64,000 nt of DNA from Methanobacterium sp. (GCF_038562635.1 NZ_JBCFBO010000001.1:1-64000); one strand, 5' to 3'; shown: positions 48,516 through 56,647, numbered from the stretch's first letter. Notes: generated by a model from the sequence alone, not told the origin. Translations and numbers: made by a program.

Positions 48516-49349
48516 ATGGAAACACCAGTGATTGAAACAAAAGATCTAAATTATGATTACCCTGATGGAACACATGCACTTAGGGATGTCAGCATCAAAA
48601 TTAAAAAAGGGGAAAAAGTTGCTTTTATTGGTTCAAATGGTGCAGGTAAAACTACTCTCTTTTTACAATTTAACGGTATTTTAAAACCTGTATATGGAAG
48701 GATTAATATTTCTGGAGAAAAAATGGGATATAAAAAGGAAGTTTTAACCAGAATAAGGCAGGAAGTGGGTATTGTTTTTCAAAATCCTGATGATCAACTT
48801 TTTGCCCCTACTGTGGTGGAAGATGTCGCATTTGGACCTATGAATTTAGGTTTATCAAAAGAAGAAGTAAAAAAAAGAGTTGACGATGCCCTAAAGCGCG
48901 TGGAAATGGAAGAATATAAAAAGAAAGCACCACATCACCTGAGCGGCGGTCAAAAAAAGAGAGTCGCAATTGCAGGTATTCTAGCCATGGAACCAAAGAT
49001 ACTGGTACTAGATGAGCCGACAACAGGATTGGACCCTTATGGGGTGCTTCAAATATTAAAAATACTCAATAAACTAAACCAGGAAGGAATGACGATTCTT
49101 TTAACCAGTCACGATGTGGATATAATACCTCTTTTTGCAGATAGGATTTATGTGATGCATCATGGAGAAATAGCGGGTGAAGGTTCACCAGAGGAGATAT
49201 TTTCCAGCCCAGAACTGGTAAAAAAAGCACATTTAAGACAGCCACAGGTTGCAGATCTATTATATAGCTTAAAGAAGGAAGGCCTAGATATTAAAGTTAA
49301 ACTAACTGTAAAGGAGGCCCGTGATGAGTTGTTACATTTACTGGGATAA
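48516..49349 (+). CDS. cbiO2: ECF nickel/cobalt transporter ATPase CbiO (second copy)
   Basis: About 277 residues from ATG 48516, which has GGGGA upstream; an in-frame TTG at 48495 lacks a site. Walker A GSNGAGKTT, Q-loop FQNPDDQLF, signature LSGGQKKR and Walker B LVLDEPTTG are intact. The middle (about VEDVAFGPMNLGLSKEEVKK) is shared almost exactly with the first CbiO, pointing to duplication or gene conversion. No CbiQ is adjacent. Its 3' end overlaps the nicotianamine synthase start by 26 bp, coupling metal uptake with metallophore synthesis. Confidence 0.94.
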   Translation: METPVIETKDLNYDYPDGTHALRDVSIKIKKGEKVAFIGSNGAGKTTLFLQFNGILKPVYGRINISGEKMGYKKEVLTRIRQEVGIVFQNPDDQLFAPTVVEDVAFGPMNLGLSKEEVKKRVDDALKRVEMEEYKKKAPHHLSGGQKKRVAIAGILAMEPKILVLDEPTTGLDPYGVLQILKILNKLNQEGMTILLTSHDVDIIPLFADRIYVMHHGEIAGEGSPEEIFSSPELVKKAHLRQPQVADLLYSLKKEGLDIKVKLTVKEARDELLHLLG

Positions 49350-50127
49350 GATTTTAAAAATTTCCCAAACTTTAAGTAAATTTAATGACTTTGAGTCAAA
49401 AAGTTTACCTTTAGATAAATTTTTACCTTTGCTTGGGGAAATAGAGGAAATTGCTCATGATAAAAATATTGGATTTGATGATGCAAAGCACATATTAAGC
49501 GATAAAAAGATGGGTCCCGCCCTGGATGTAATTAGAGAATTCTACATTGATATAGCGGAAAGGTTAGAAGTTGAAAAAGCACAGGAGATACTTCAGTCCC
49601 ATGACCCCTGGAAAACATTAGAATCGTTTTATTTCTTTGATCACTATCAAAAACTGATTCAAAATGAACATGGACTTATTCCTTTTGTACCTGGCGAAAA
49701 AATAGTGTTTATTGGGGGCGGACCACTTCCCCTGACTTTGATAATGCTCCACAAATTTTATGGGATACATGGTATAAGCATAGAAATTATTCCTGAAATT
49801 GCTGCACTTTCAAAGGAAATAATAAAAAAACTGCGTTTAGACCAGTATATAGATGTGGTAGTGGGAGACGAAACTTACCTCAGCCATTTGGAGTATGACG
49901 TTGTGATGGTGGCTGCACTGGCCGAACCAAAAGAAAGGGTATTTAAAAACATAAGGAAACAGATAGATCAATCGATTCCGGTCATTTATAGAACTTATAT
50001 GGGTATGAGAGCAATTTTATATGCTCCAGTTACAGAAGATGTACTTAAAGGGTTTAAAAGGGAAAATATGGTTTTGCCTACAGGTAAAGTGAACAATACA
50101 TCGGTGCTCATTAAAAAAGAAGTTTAA
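49324..50127 (+). CDS. Nicotianamine synthase-like protein, copy 1
   Basis: About 267 residues from ATG 49324, with AAGGAGG upstream and inside the end of cbiO2; GTG 49321 is in the same frame. The family joins aminocarboxypropyl groups of SAM into a metal-binding nicotianamine. Methanothermobacter MtNAS makes a related compound, thermonicotianamine. The N-terminal helical domain (1-115) starts MSCYIYWDKI; the Rossmann domain starts VFIGGGPLPLTLIMLHKFYG and holds SIEIIPEIAALS and a VVVGDETYL stretch. YRTYMGMRAILYAP and PTGKVNNTSVLI are conserved near the end. Coupling to an ECF ATPase supports a nickel role. Confidence 0.9.
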   Translation: MSCYIYWDKILKISQTLSKFNDFESKSLPLDKFLPLLGEIEEIAHDKNIGFDDAKHILSDKKMGPALDVIREFYIDIAERLEVEKAQEILQSHDPWKTLESFYFFDHYQKLIQNEHGLIPFVPGEKIVFIGGGPLPLTLIMLHKFYGIHGISIEIIPEIAALSKEIIKKLRLDQYIDVVVGDETYLSHLEYDVVMVAALAEPKERVFKNIRKQIDQSIPVIYRTYMGMRAILYAPVTEDVLKGFKRENMVLPTGKVNNTSVLIKKEV

Positions 50128-50267
50128 AACGTCAAATCCATAATACAACTTTTTTACAGACCTTAGATCTTATTCTATGAAACTCTAATTTTTTATTATT
50201 GACTTTTAATCTGCAAAAATTTCTATTAAATAAGTTATATTGTGTTAAACCACAATTCTCCTATAAA
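50128..50267. other. Intergenic region between the two nicotianamine synthases
   Basis: The gap continues to 50534, with a GTAATAC pair at 50268. It is AT-rich with no gene. Confidence 0.35.
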
Positions 50268-50294
50268 GTAATACTGGGGCGATTATTGTAATAC
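50268..50294 (+). promoter_or_regulatory. Paired GTAATAC repeats upstream of the second nicotianamine synthase
   Basis: GTAATAC at 50268 and 50288 lie exactly 20 bp apart, two helical turns, on the same face. They are about 240 bp before the gene, so a further promoter element may lie between, near TAGTAATATTCTTTATATTG at 50319-50338. Confidence 0.5.
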
Positions 50295-50534
50295 TTTTAT
50301 CCTGTTTTAAGCCGTTTTAGTAATATTCTTTATATTGTAGTTTGAATATATACTAAAATGTGTATTAAAACAGGTATGACTTTGAGTTTCTATGAAATAA
50401 AAAAAAGACAATAACATGAAATTTTAAAAACATGATTCGAAATTATATGGATTTTTAAAGGTATATCTTTAAAAAAACAGTGAAACAGGGATATTAAAGG
50501 AGTTCTATGAAAAAATAATCATGAAGGTGTTTAA

Positions 50535-51338
50535 ATGAGCTGTTACAAATACTGGGGAAACATAGTGAATATATGCAAATCACTTGAAAAGTACGACGGC
50601 TGTAAAATAGGAGAATATCCTTTAGATGAGGTTATACCTATCTTAGATGCTGTTGAAATTATTGCGCATGATGAAAGCATTGACTTTGATTCAGCAAAAC
50701 ACATACTGGAAAATGAAAGGATGAACCAGGCCCTCAAGACTATCAGGAAGTTCTATGTTGATGTTGGGACCAATCTGGAAATAAACAATGCAAAGGAAAT
50801 ACTGGAAGCTGAAGACCCATGGGCGAAACTCTCATCGTTCCATTTTTACCATAGGTATGAAAAGCTTGTAAACAACGAAAAAAATCTTGCAAAGCTTTCT
50901 AAAGATGATAGGCTTGTTTTTATAGGTGGAGGGCCTCTTCCGTTAACAGTTATATTGTTTAACAAGTTCTTTGGTGTTAAAGGCACGAGTATTGAAGTGG
51001 TCCCTGAAATAGCTGATCTCTCAAGAAAAGTTCTTGAAAAGCTTGGACTCAGTTCCCAGATAAATGTTGTTGATGGGGATGAAACGGTGCTGTCCCACGT
51101 GAAATATGATGGTGTCATGGTTGCCGCATTTGCAGAACCTAAAATAAGGGTTTTTGAACACGTTCATGAATTAGTTAGGCCTGAAACCAAGATTCTTTAC
51201 AGGACTTACAGTGGCATGAGGGCAATTCTTTACACGCCTATAAAACATGAGGATTTAAGTGGTTTCACTGAGCTTGGAAGGGTTTTTCCAACGGGCAAAG
51301 TAAACAATACTTCGGTACTTATTAAGAAGATAACATAA
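50535..51338 (+). CDS. Nicotianamine synthase-like protein, copy 2
   Basis: A 267-residue paralogue of the protein at 49324, alignable end to end: MSCYKYWGNI, LVFIGGGPLPLTVILFNKFF, SIEVVPEIADLS, VVDGDETVLSHV, YRTYSGMRAILYTP and PTGKVNNTSVLI. Both copies look catalytically complete, so they may make different products, use different aminocarboxypropyl acceptors, or be expressed under different metal conditions. It has its own upstream region of about 400 bp and GGTG before the ATG. Confidence 0.9.
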   Translation: MSCYKYWGNIVNICKSLEKYDGCKIGEYPLDEVIPILDAVEIIAHDESIDFDSAKHILENERMNQALKTIRKFYVDVGTNLEINNAKEILEAEDPWAKLSSFHFYHRYEKLVNNEKNLAKLSKDDRLVFIGGGPLPLTVILFNKFFGVKGTSIEVVPEIADLSRKVLEKLGLSSQINVVDGDETVLSHVKYDGVMVAAFAEPKIRVFEHVHELVRPETKILYRTYSGMRAILYTPIKHEDLSGFTELGRVFPTGKVNNTSVLIKKIT

Positions 51339-52157
51339 ATTTATTAAGATCACTTTAATGTTTTATTTTCTCCTGCAAAATTTAGAGCGGATTAACAAAT
51401 GACAACGTTTTTCAAGGGTTTATCATTGTTTTATGATGTTTTACTGCAGTTATAGAAAATATACGCGATTATGACTGAAAATTAGGTTAAACTATACTAA
51501 TTTTACATATGCATTTGCATTGTCTATTTAATAATGATCCCAAAATCAGTGTATAACTTAATTTAAGAATTGAAACTATTTGGACATTATCAGTTTAAAA
51601 GTCAACTTTTAATTGGATTAATAATAGTCCCAGAGAATGTGCGCTGCAGGTGTAAATTCCTTTAAATCTTTTATTGTTTTTGTTTATTTGATTTTTCATG
51701 TTTTATTTCCATTCAAATTTTTATCCTTGAAGATGCTCTTTAAATTTATTGTGTCTATATTTAAGGACTATGGATTCCTATATTCATAAAATTCATGATA
51801 TTTTATTTCATACTATGAAATATTGCTTAATGCAAATATTATTGTAAAAATAAGTGGTAAAATCCATAATTATGCTCATGTGATATGTAAGTATAGATAA
51901 TATGGGGAATGGTATGGGTAACTCTATCCTAAACTTTCTCAACATTATATTACCACTAATAATCATTAAATTTTAACCTATATAAATATTAGCTTTTTAT
52001 TAAATAGTATTAATATTTCAATTAAATTTAAATGAAAATTATTATGATATCTCTATGGATTTCTGGGCTAATTGTAAAAATATTTTATTTTATATTCGTA
52101 ATTTCTATAAATTAATAAGAAATAAAGTTTTTCATCTTTTAGAGTAATAAATTTACT
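51339..52157. other. Long intergenic region
   Basis: About 820 bp. A GC-containing stretch near 51630-51660 has no ORF with a ribosome site. I see no repeat or stable long stem. Confidence 0.4.
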
Positions 52158-52228
52158 TTTTTATTACTAAAAAGCAAGTATTGAGGTTAAAAGTAATAAT
52201 AAAAATAAAATAGAAAGTGTTAAATATA
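52158..52228 (+). promoter_or_regulatory. Multipartite promoter of RNA copy 2
   Basis: TTTTTATTACT at 52158-52168, AAAAGTAATAATAAAAAT at about 52190-52207 and AAGTGTTAAATATA at 52215-52228. The block order is that of the CobN-like and FmdE-like promoters. The predicted start of transcription falls at about 52248, on the edge of the RNA stem. Confidence 0.7.
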
Positions 52229-52247
52229 TTGAAAACCAATTTTCTGT

Positions 52248-52335
52248 CTGTGATGGCAAAACCACTGTAAAGTATTATTTAAACACAAATTCGTTGGCAT
52301 GATTATTAACAAATCCCTCTTTGCCATCACTTTTT
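52248..52335 (+). ncRNA. Candidate small structured RNA, copy 2
   Basis: A perfect 11-bp terminal stem, GTGATGGCAAA (52250-52260) with TTTGCCATCAC (52320-52330), encloses about 59 nt and is followed at once by TTTTTCTTCTT, a good terminator. No reading frame is present inside. Two paralogues (25411 and 52738) keep the lower stem with G-U and other compensating changes. Confidence 0.7.
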
Positions 52336-52397
52336 CTTCTTAAATATAACTTAACCTTCAATTGTGGTGTTAAAATGGAATCTAATAATAAAATTGG

Positions 52398-52601
52398 TTG
52401 ATTAACATTAAAGAACAACTTAAAAAACTCGAGAGAAAATCTGGAGATAAAAATACATGTATTGTATGGGTGAAATTTCCTTACAGCAGAAGCAATCTTA
52501 AACTAATAAACGAATCATTAAAGGAACTAAATTGGAATATAAAAGATTACAGGCTGACCTATGATGAAAACATTATTTTTATAGATAAAGAACTGCTTTA
52601 A
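52398..52601 (+). CDS. Small protein of a two-member family, copy 1
   Basis: About 67 residues from TTG 52398. The C-terminal 45 residues match the neighbour at 52948: C-I/V-x-W-V/I-x-FPYS, NLK, L-x-x-LNW and IFIDKE. Upstream, ATG 52376 with GGTG starts an 8-codon frame, MESNNKIG, whose stop overlaps this TTG. That could be a coupled leader peptide or the true N-terminus broken by one frameshift. No known family is recognised. It is downstream of RNA copy 2 and may be in the same transcript if termination leaks. Confidence 0.6.
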   Translation: MINIKEQLKKLERKSGDKNTCIVWVKFPYSRSNLKLINESLKELNWNIKDYRLTYDENIIFIDKELL

Positions 52602-52649
52602 AAATTATATTGAAAATTTTTAAATTAACTATACATTTTTTCTAGTTGG

Positions 52650-52717
52650 GTATTACAATTTTGACTAAATTAACCTTGAAAGTAATAATACTAAAAAAAT
52701 AGAAAGTATTATATATA
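52650..52717 (+). promoter_or_regulatory. Multipartite promoter of RNA copy 3
   Basis: GTATTAC at 52650-52656, GAAAGTAATAATA at about 52678-52690 and AAGTATTATATATA at 52704-52717. About 80 bp, including the sequence after the TATA box, are nearly identical to the promoter of RNA copy 1 at 25324, a clear duplication. Confidence 0.75.
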
Positions 52718-52737
52718 AAAAGTACTAATTTATTCTT

Positions 52738-52825
52738 TGTAGTGGTAAAAGCATTGACTAAGTATTATAATTAGTTAAAAATAGCCTCTTTAATTATTAC
52801 TTTGCTATTTTGCCATCAATCCCCC
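52738..52825 (+). ncRNA. Candidate small structured RNA, copy 3
   Basis: GTGGTAAAA (52742-52750) pairs with TTTTGCCAT (52808-52816) through Watson-Crick pairs plus G-U at two places where copy 2 has A-T or C-G. An inner pairing of AAGTATTATAATTA with TTTAATTATTACTT is possible. A CCCCCC run follows. The expected transcription start after the promoter TATA box coincides with the stem. Confidence 0.7.
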
Positions 52826-52885
52826 CACCAAAATATTCTCTTATGTATTTAAGAGATTGAATATATCAAAAACTTTTAACCAAGG

Positions 52886-52933
52886 AGGTATAGGGCATTT
52901 AAAGCTTATTTTAAATTTTAATGTCCCATACCT
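52886..52933 (+). promoter_or_regulatory. Leader hairpin before the second small protein
   Basis: AGGTATAGGGCATT (52886-52899) pairs with AATGTCCCATACCT (52920-52933) as 6, 3 and 4 bp separated by opposing single-base bulges. The 5' arm includes part of an AAGGAGG that looks like a ribosome site without a start codon, while the working GAGGG lies just 3' of the stem, 8 bases before the ATG. A translation switch is possible. Confidence 0.55.
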
Positions 52934-52947
52934 TTTGAGGGATTATA

Positions 52948-53208
52948 ATGAATTACAAGGATGATGTTGAATTATTAAAAATGAAAAAAATAATAACATT
53001 AGATTTAGTAATTAAAAAATTAATAGAATTAGATTTTGACTTTGAAAAAAAAGCTACCTGTGTTGCGTGGATAACTTTTCCATACAGTGAAGAGAATTTA
53101 AAAACAGTAGAAACTGCTTTAAGAAAGCTTAATTGGACGGCTGAAGAATACATATTAAACCATGATGAAGATTTTATTTTTGTTGAAAAAGATATAAATA
53201 CTCATTAA
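52948..53208 (+). CDS. Small protein of a two-member family, copy 2
   Basis: An 86-residue protein. Its C-terminal half carries the shared motif C-V-x-W-I-x-FPYSEENLK, LRKLNW, YILNHDEDFIFVEKD. The N-terminal 40 residues are a Lys/Glu-rich helix longer than in copy 1. No signal peptide, membrane helix or clear metal site is present apart from a single Cys. The close pairing with the RNA modules suggests a linked function, but none is known. Confidence 0.7.
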   Translation: MNYKDDVELLKMKKIITLDLVIKKLIELDFDFEKKATCVAWITFPYSEENLKTVETALRKLNWTAEEYILNHDEDFIFVEKDINTH

Positions 53209-53362
53209 ACTGTTTTTTAGGGCCTGCTTCTGACGTTTAGCTTTGATAGTAATGATTTTGTAATTTTATTAAGTTATAGATAAGGATATGTCTTGTGAAT
53301 TTAAATAGTCTCTTAATTCAATACCTCCAGAACTCCTGATTAAAGGAAGTTCAACATGTAAG

Positions 53363-53452
53363 TTAATCCTTTTGTGTAAATTTTTTCATATAATCATGGA
53401 TGTCTCCTGATTCTAAGAAATCTATAAGAATGGGGTCTTCCTTAATATTCAT
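53363..53452 (-). CDS. Possible 29-residue peptide
   Basis: A short minus-strand frame begins MNIKEDPILIDFLES and ends MKKFTQKD. The composition is protein-like, but no ribosome site precedes it. It could be leaderless, a remnant of a longer gene, or chance. Confidence 0.2.
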   Translation of the reverse strand: MNIKEDPILIDFLESGDIHDYMKKFTQKD

Positions 53453-53505
53453 ATAGATTGTATAAATTTTATAGTAAATGAGTACATCACGGAGGAATTA
53501 TCACT

Positions 53506-53985
53506 ATGATAACTGTAGAAGATGCTATGGCTAAAGATGTAGTTAAATTTAAAGATGTTGATACAATAGCTTATGTTACAGAAATTTTAAGGGGAAAAAA
53601 TATAAGTGGGGCCCCAATAGTTGATGAAGATAATAAAGTAATTGGTATCGTAAGCGAAGGGGATATAATGAGACTTATTGAAGTTCATTCTCCTAACCTT
53701 AACCTGCTTTTACCAGCCCCATTTGATTTAATTGAACTTCCGGTAAGAATGGAAGTTGGATATGAAGAGATAGCAAACGATGTAAGAAAGGCAGCATCTG
53801 TTTTAGTCGGCGAAATAATGACCAAAAAAGTCAGAACCACAAAAAAAGACGCTTCAATTTCTGATGCAGCAGCATTAATGGATAAACATAACGTCAACAG
53901 GCTCCCTGTAGTTGATGAAAATAACAAATTGGTAGGTATTGTAACAAGGGGAGATATCATAGGTGCTTTGGTGAGGAAGGAATGA
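53506..53985 (+). CDS. Two-CBS-domain protein
   Basis: A 159-residue protein made of two CBS repeats (about 1-60 and 98-157; ISGAPIVDEDNKVIGIVSEG and VNRLPVVDENNKLVGIVTRG), which pair to bind adenosyl ligands such as ATP, AMP or SAM. No catalytic domain is attached, so it is probably a regulatory partner. GGAGG precedes the ATG, and its stop overlaps the cfbC start by 4 bp, which suggests it senses nucleotide state for the CfbC reaction. Confidence 0.92.
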   Translation: MITVEDAMAKDVVKFKDVDTIAYVTEILRGKNISGAPIVDEDNKVIGIVSEGDIMRLIEVHSPNLNLLLPAPFDLIELPVRMEVGYEEIANDVRKAASVLVGEIMTKKVRTTKKDASISDAAALMDKHNVNRLPVVDENNKLVGIVTRGDIIGALVRKE

Positions 53986-54773
53986 GTAAGCGAATTGCTA
54001 TTTATGGTAAAGGTGGAATTGGAAAATCCACTATTGTTTCCAATATAGCTGCAGCCTATTCTAAAGATTATAACGTGCTTGTAATTGGATGTGACCCTAA
54101 AGCTGATACAACAAGGACTCTTATAGGTAAAAGATTGCCTACTATCCTTGACATTGTAAAAAAAAAGAAGAACGCATCCATTGAAGAGGTTTTATTTGAA
54201 GGATATGGAAATGTTAAATGTGTGGAAAGTGGAGGTCCTGAACCTGGAGTTGGATGTGCTGGAAGAGGCGTTATAGTTGCAATGGGGCTTCTAGACAAAC
54301 TGGGAACATTTTCTGATGATATAGATATTATTATATATGACGTGCTTGGAGATGTGGTCTGCGGTGGATTTGCAGTACCTCTTAGGGAAGATTTCGCTGA
54401 CGAAGTCTATATAGTGACTTCTGGGGAGTACATGGCATTATATGCTGCCAATAATATCTGCAGAGGTATTAAAAAGCTTAAAAGTAACCTTGGAGGCATC
54501 ATCTGCAACTGCCGAGGAATTGAAAATGAGGTTCAGATTGTAAGTGAATTTGCGGGTAAAGTTGGAAGCAAGGTTATAGGTGTTATTCCTCGCAGTGAAA
54601 TGGTTCAAAAGAGTGAAATTGACGCAAAGACCGTTATTGAGAAATTTGGAGAGTCTGAACAGGCCGATATTTATAGGGAGCTTGCAAAATCTATATATTC
54701 CAATGAAGATTTTGTTATTCCAGAACCTATGGGTGTAGATGAGTTTGATGAATTCTTTAGAGGATTTCAATAA
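53982..54773 (+). CDS. cfbC: NifH-like reductase of F430 synthesis, CfbC
   Basis: With CfbD, CfbC performs the ATP-driven six-electron reduction and ring closure of Ni-sirohydrochlorin a,c-diamide on the way to F430. The 263 residues carry the P-loop GKGGIGKST (9-17), DPKADTT, the two cluster cysteines in GVGCAGRG and DVVCGGFAVP, and the usual switch regions. It is shorter than nitrogenase NifH, as expected for the methanogen group. It is coupled to the CBS gene. cfbD is not in the window. Confidence 0.92.
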   Translation: MSKRIAIYGKGGIGKSTIVSNIAAAYSKDYNVLVIGCDPKADTTRTLIGKRLPTILDIVKKKKNASIEEVLFEGYGNVKCVESGGPEPGVGCAGRGVIVAMGLLDKLGTFSDDIDIIIYDVLGDVVCGGFAVPLREDFADEVYIVTSGEYMALYAANNICRGIKKLKSNLGGIICNCRGIENEVQIVSEFAGKVGSKVIGVIPRSEMVQKSEIDAKTVIEKFGESEQADIYRELAKSIYSNEDFVIPEPMGVDEFDEFFRGFQ

Positions 54774-54815
54774 TTCAATCAATCCTCAAAAACCTTGTTT
54801 TCTGCGGTTTGGAAA

Positions 54816-54954
54816 TTACAAATCTACAAATATTTGTAGATTTGTAAAATTGCGAAAAAGTCGCAAGAATTATAAATTTCTTCAACTCAAAATTTTTTTA
54901 TTTTTGAAGGGTTTTCACAATCTTTGATTGTGATACCCAGAAATCATAGATTTC
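54816..54954. repeat. Mini-hairpin cluster 6 with a 32-bp palindrome
   Basis: Starts just after cfbC. A perfect 32-bp palindrome without loop spans 54816-54847. It is followed by TTGCGA/TCGCAA (54850-54855/54861-54866, 5-nt loop), TCACAATC/GATTGTGA (54915-54922/54926-54933, loop TTT) and GAAATC/GATTTC (54940-54945/54949-54954, loop ATA). Confidence 0.85.
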
Positions 54955-55136
54955 ACTGATTTATTTTTTTAAAATTGAAATGTGGCACTTGTAATTGTAA
55001 GTGTCTAAGATCAGGTATTTGAGCAAAAATGTTAATATTGATCCTGATATTCTAATTTCATTTTTGCGGATATGTGCAAAAGCATTTATGTGCATTATTT
55101 CTCTAAATTTTTAATATTGTACCAAAAAGATGGTAT

Positions 55137-55210
55137 GAATCGACTTTATGTGAGTAAAAATGATATGATTTTTAAAATAATCACAGGATTAAACGATAAA
55201 TATATATAGG
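55137..55210 (+). promoter_or_regulatory. Histone promoter, copy 1
   Basis: From GACTTTATGTGAGTAAAA to the TATA-like AAATATATATAGG, about 40 bp are identical and the rest similar to the region before the second histone (61299-61370). The conserved part probably holds BRE/TATA and control sites. Confidence 0.65.
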
Positions 55211-55258
55211 ATAGTTTAAATAGGATATATTGACAAAACAAAAATGAGGTGAATGTTT

Positions 55259-55465
55259 ATGGCAGAATTACCATTAGCTCCAGTCGGAAGAATCATAAAA
55301 AATGCTGGTGCTCAAAGAGTAAGCGAAGATGCAACAGAAGCTTTAGCAAAAGCTTTAGAAGCTAAAGGCGAAGAAATAGCAGCAGAAGCTGTTAAACTCG
55401 CAAAACACGCTGGAAGAAAAACAGTTAAAGCATCAGACATAGAATTAGCTGTTAAAAATTTATAA
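55259..55465 (+). CDS. Archaeal histone, copy 1
   Basis: A 68-residue histone fold protein starting MAELPLAPVGRIIKNAGAQR from ATG 55259, the ATG best spaced from GAGGTGA; ATG 55253 would be too close. It contains the three helices and ends GRKTVKASDIELAVKNL, with the RKT and final helix of HMf/HMt proteins. It dimerises and wraps DNA. A close paralogue lies at 61416 with an almost identical upstream region. Confidence 0.97.
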   Translation: MAELPLAPVGRIIKNAGAQRVSEDATEALAKALEAKGEEIAAEAVKLAKHAGRKTVKASDIELAVKNL

Positions 55466-55499
55466 ATTTTTTTAATATAGCCAAATCTTGGCAGGGTAT

Positions 55500-55577
55500 G
55501 CCTTAAACACTGTTAGTGTTTAAAGCCGGTGAATTCAGCTTCAGCGGCTGCAGAAGTTTTATAAACTTCTGTAAGGC
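55500..55577. repeat. Mini-hairpin cluster 7 after histone 1
   Basis: TTAAACACT/AGTGTTTAA (55503-55511/55515-55523, loop GTT) and CAGAAGTTT/AAACTTCTG (55551-55559/55563-55571, loop TAT). GCCTTA (55500) and TAAGGC (55572) can close the unit, overlapping the edge of the first hairpin. The loops are again exactly 3 nt. Confidence 0.8.
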
Positions 55578-55875
55578 TCTACTTTTTATTTTTCACTTAA
55601 AGCTTTTCAAATTAACATGCTGTTATAAAATAATCATACTTTTTTTTAAACTGTTTTAATTTTAAGCTCATTAAACCTAAAATTAACTTTTTTAAAAATT
55701 AAGATCAACAGTTATAAAAAGAGTTATCGATGGTCATATAGACGTGTTTGGATTGAATTAGAAATGATATCAGTTCAATATTTTTTCTTCAAATGAGAAA
55801 AATGAATTTTAAATTATAAGATTAATTTAATCTTAAAATTGATTGTTTTAAATAACTTTATTTTTTAATACGTAT
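55578..55875. other. Intergenic region
   Basis: About 300 bp of AT-rich sequence with no gene, between hairpin cluster 7 and a small minus-strand gene. Confidence 0.35.
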
Positions 55876-56091
55876 TTATAAGCCATTGGCTGCTTTTTCC
55901 TGGTTTAAAATCATTCTCGTTGTAGTTACACTCTTTGCACGGGAAAGAATTTCGCTGTGACCATCAGACTTAATTTTTGCCTTAATTTCTTCAAGTAAGT
56001 CTTTTAATTCATTGGGCTTGCATGAATATGCTTTGTTTAATAAATCTTCTGAGTTTTCTTTTGTTTTATTATTTGATTTCTTAAATTTCAT
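55876..56091 (-). CDS. Small, Lys-rich protein of unknown function
   Basis: A 71-residue protein, predicted mostly helical (ELKDLLEEIKAKIKS), with a Lys/Asn-rich N-terminus and RAKSVTTTRMILNQEK near the end. No family is recognised. The upstream minus-strand sequence has AAAAGGTTAG before the ATG, a modest ribosome site. It stands alone between histone 1 and cysK. Confidence 0.5.
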   Translation of the reverse strand: MKFKKSNNKTKENSEDLLNKAYSCKPNELKDLLEEIKAKIKSDGHSEILSRAKSVTTTRMILNQEKAANGL

Positions 56092-56647
56092 TTGTCTAAC
56101 CTTTTAAAATTCTAAGATTTTAGAGTATACATGTTTATATTAGTTAGTAGTGTCTAATCTGATTTTAAATGTCAATTGAGTTAGCTATAGTAATTTTTGT
56201 TCTTTCTGGACTTAATTATCGTTTTATATGAACTTATCAATAGTTAGGATGTTTGTAGATTTTTAAATCCCTACATTTTGAATATTTTTGTTAAATCTAA
56301 TGATTTAATAAAACTCAATAAGCCTTAAAAAGTGTTTAATTATTTATAGTCATTAATTTTTACATTATACTAATATACATTACAGTTTTAGCTATTTAAC
56401 CAGAATATATTAATATATTTCGGAAATAGTGATTAATATATCATGGGAAATAGTATTTAAATAATAATATTTTTGGGAAATAAAAACATTTTAAGATCTT
56501 TTTTTGGATATTTAGAGAAAATTAAGTTGTATAGTGAAATAGCCATTTATTTTGGGGAATATACTTGATTACATTCTTTAAAAAACTTAATCACCTATAA
56601 AATCCCTGTTTTAGTAATGCAAAAAAACAATAATAAAAATAGACATA
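56092..56647. other. AT-rich intergenic region
   Basis: About 555 bp with many stops in all frames. A GTATTAC at 56648, at the right edge, lies 18 bp before cysK. Nothing else is seen. Confidence 0.4.
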
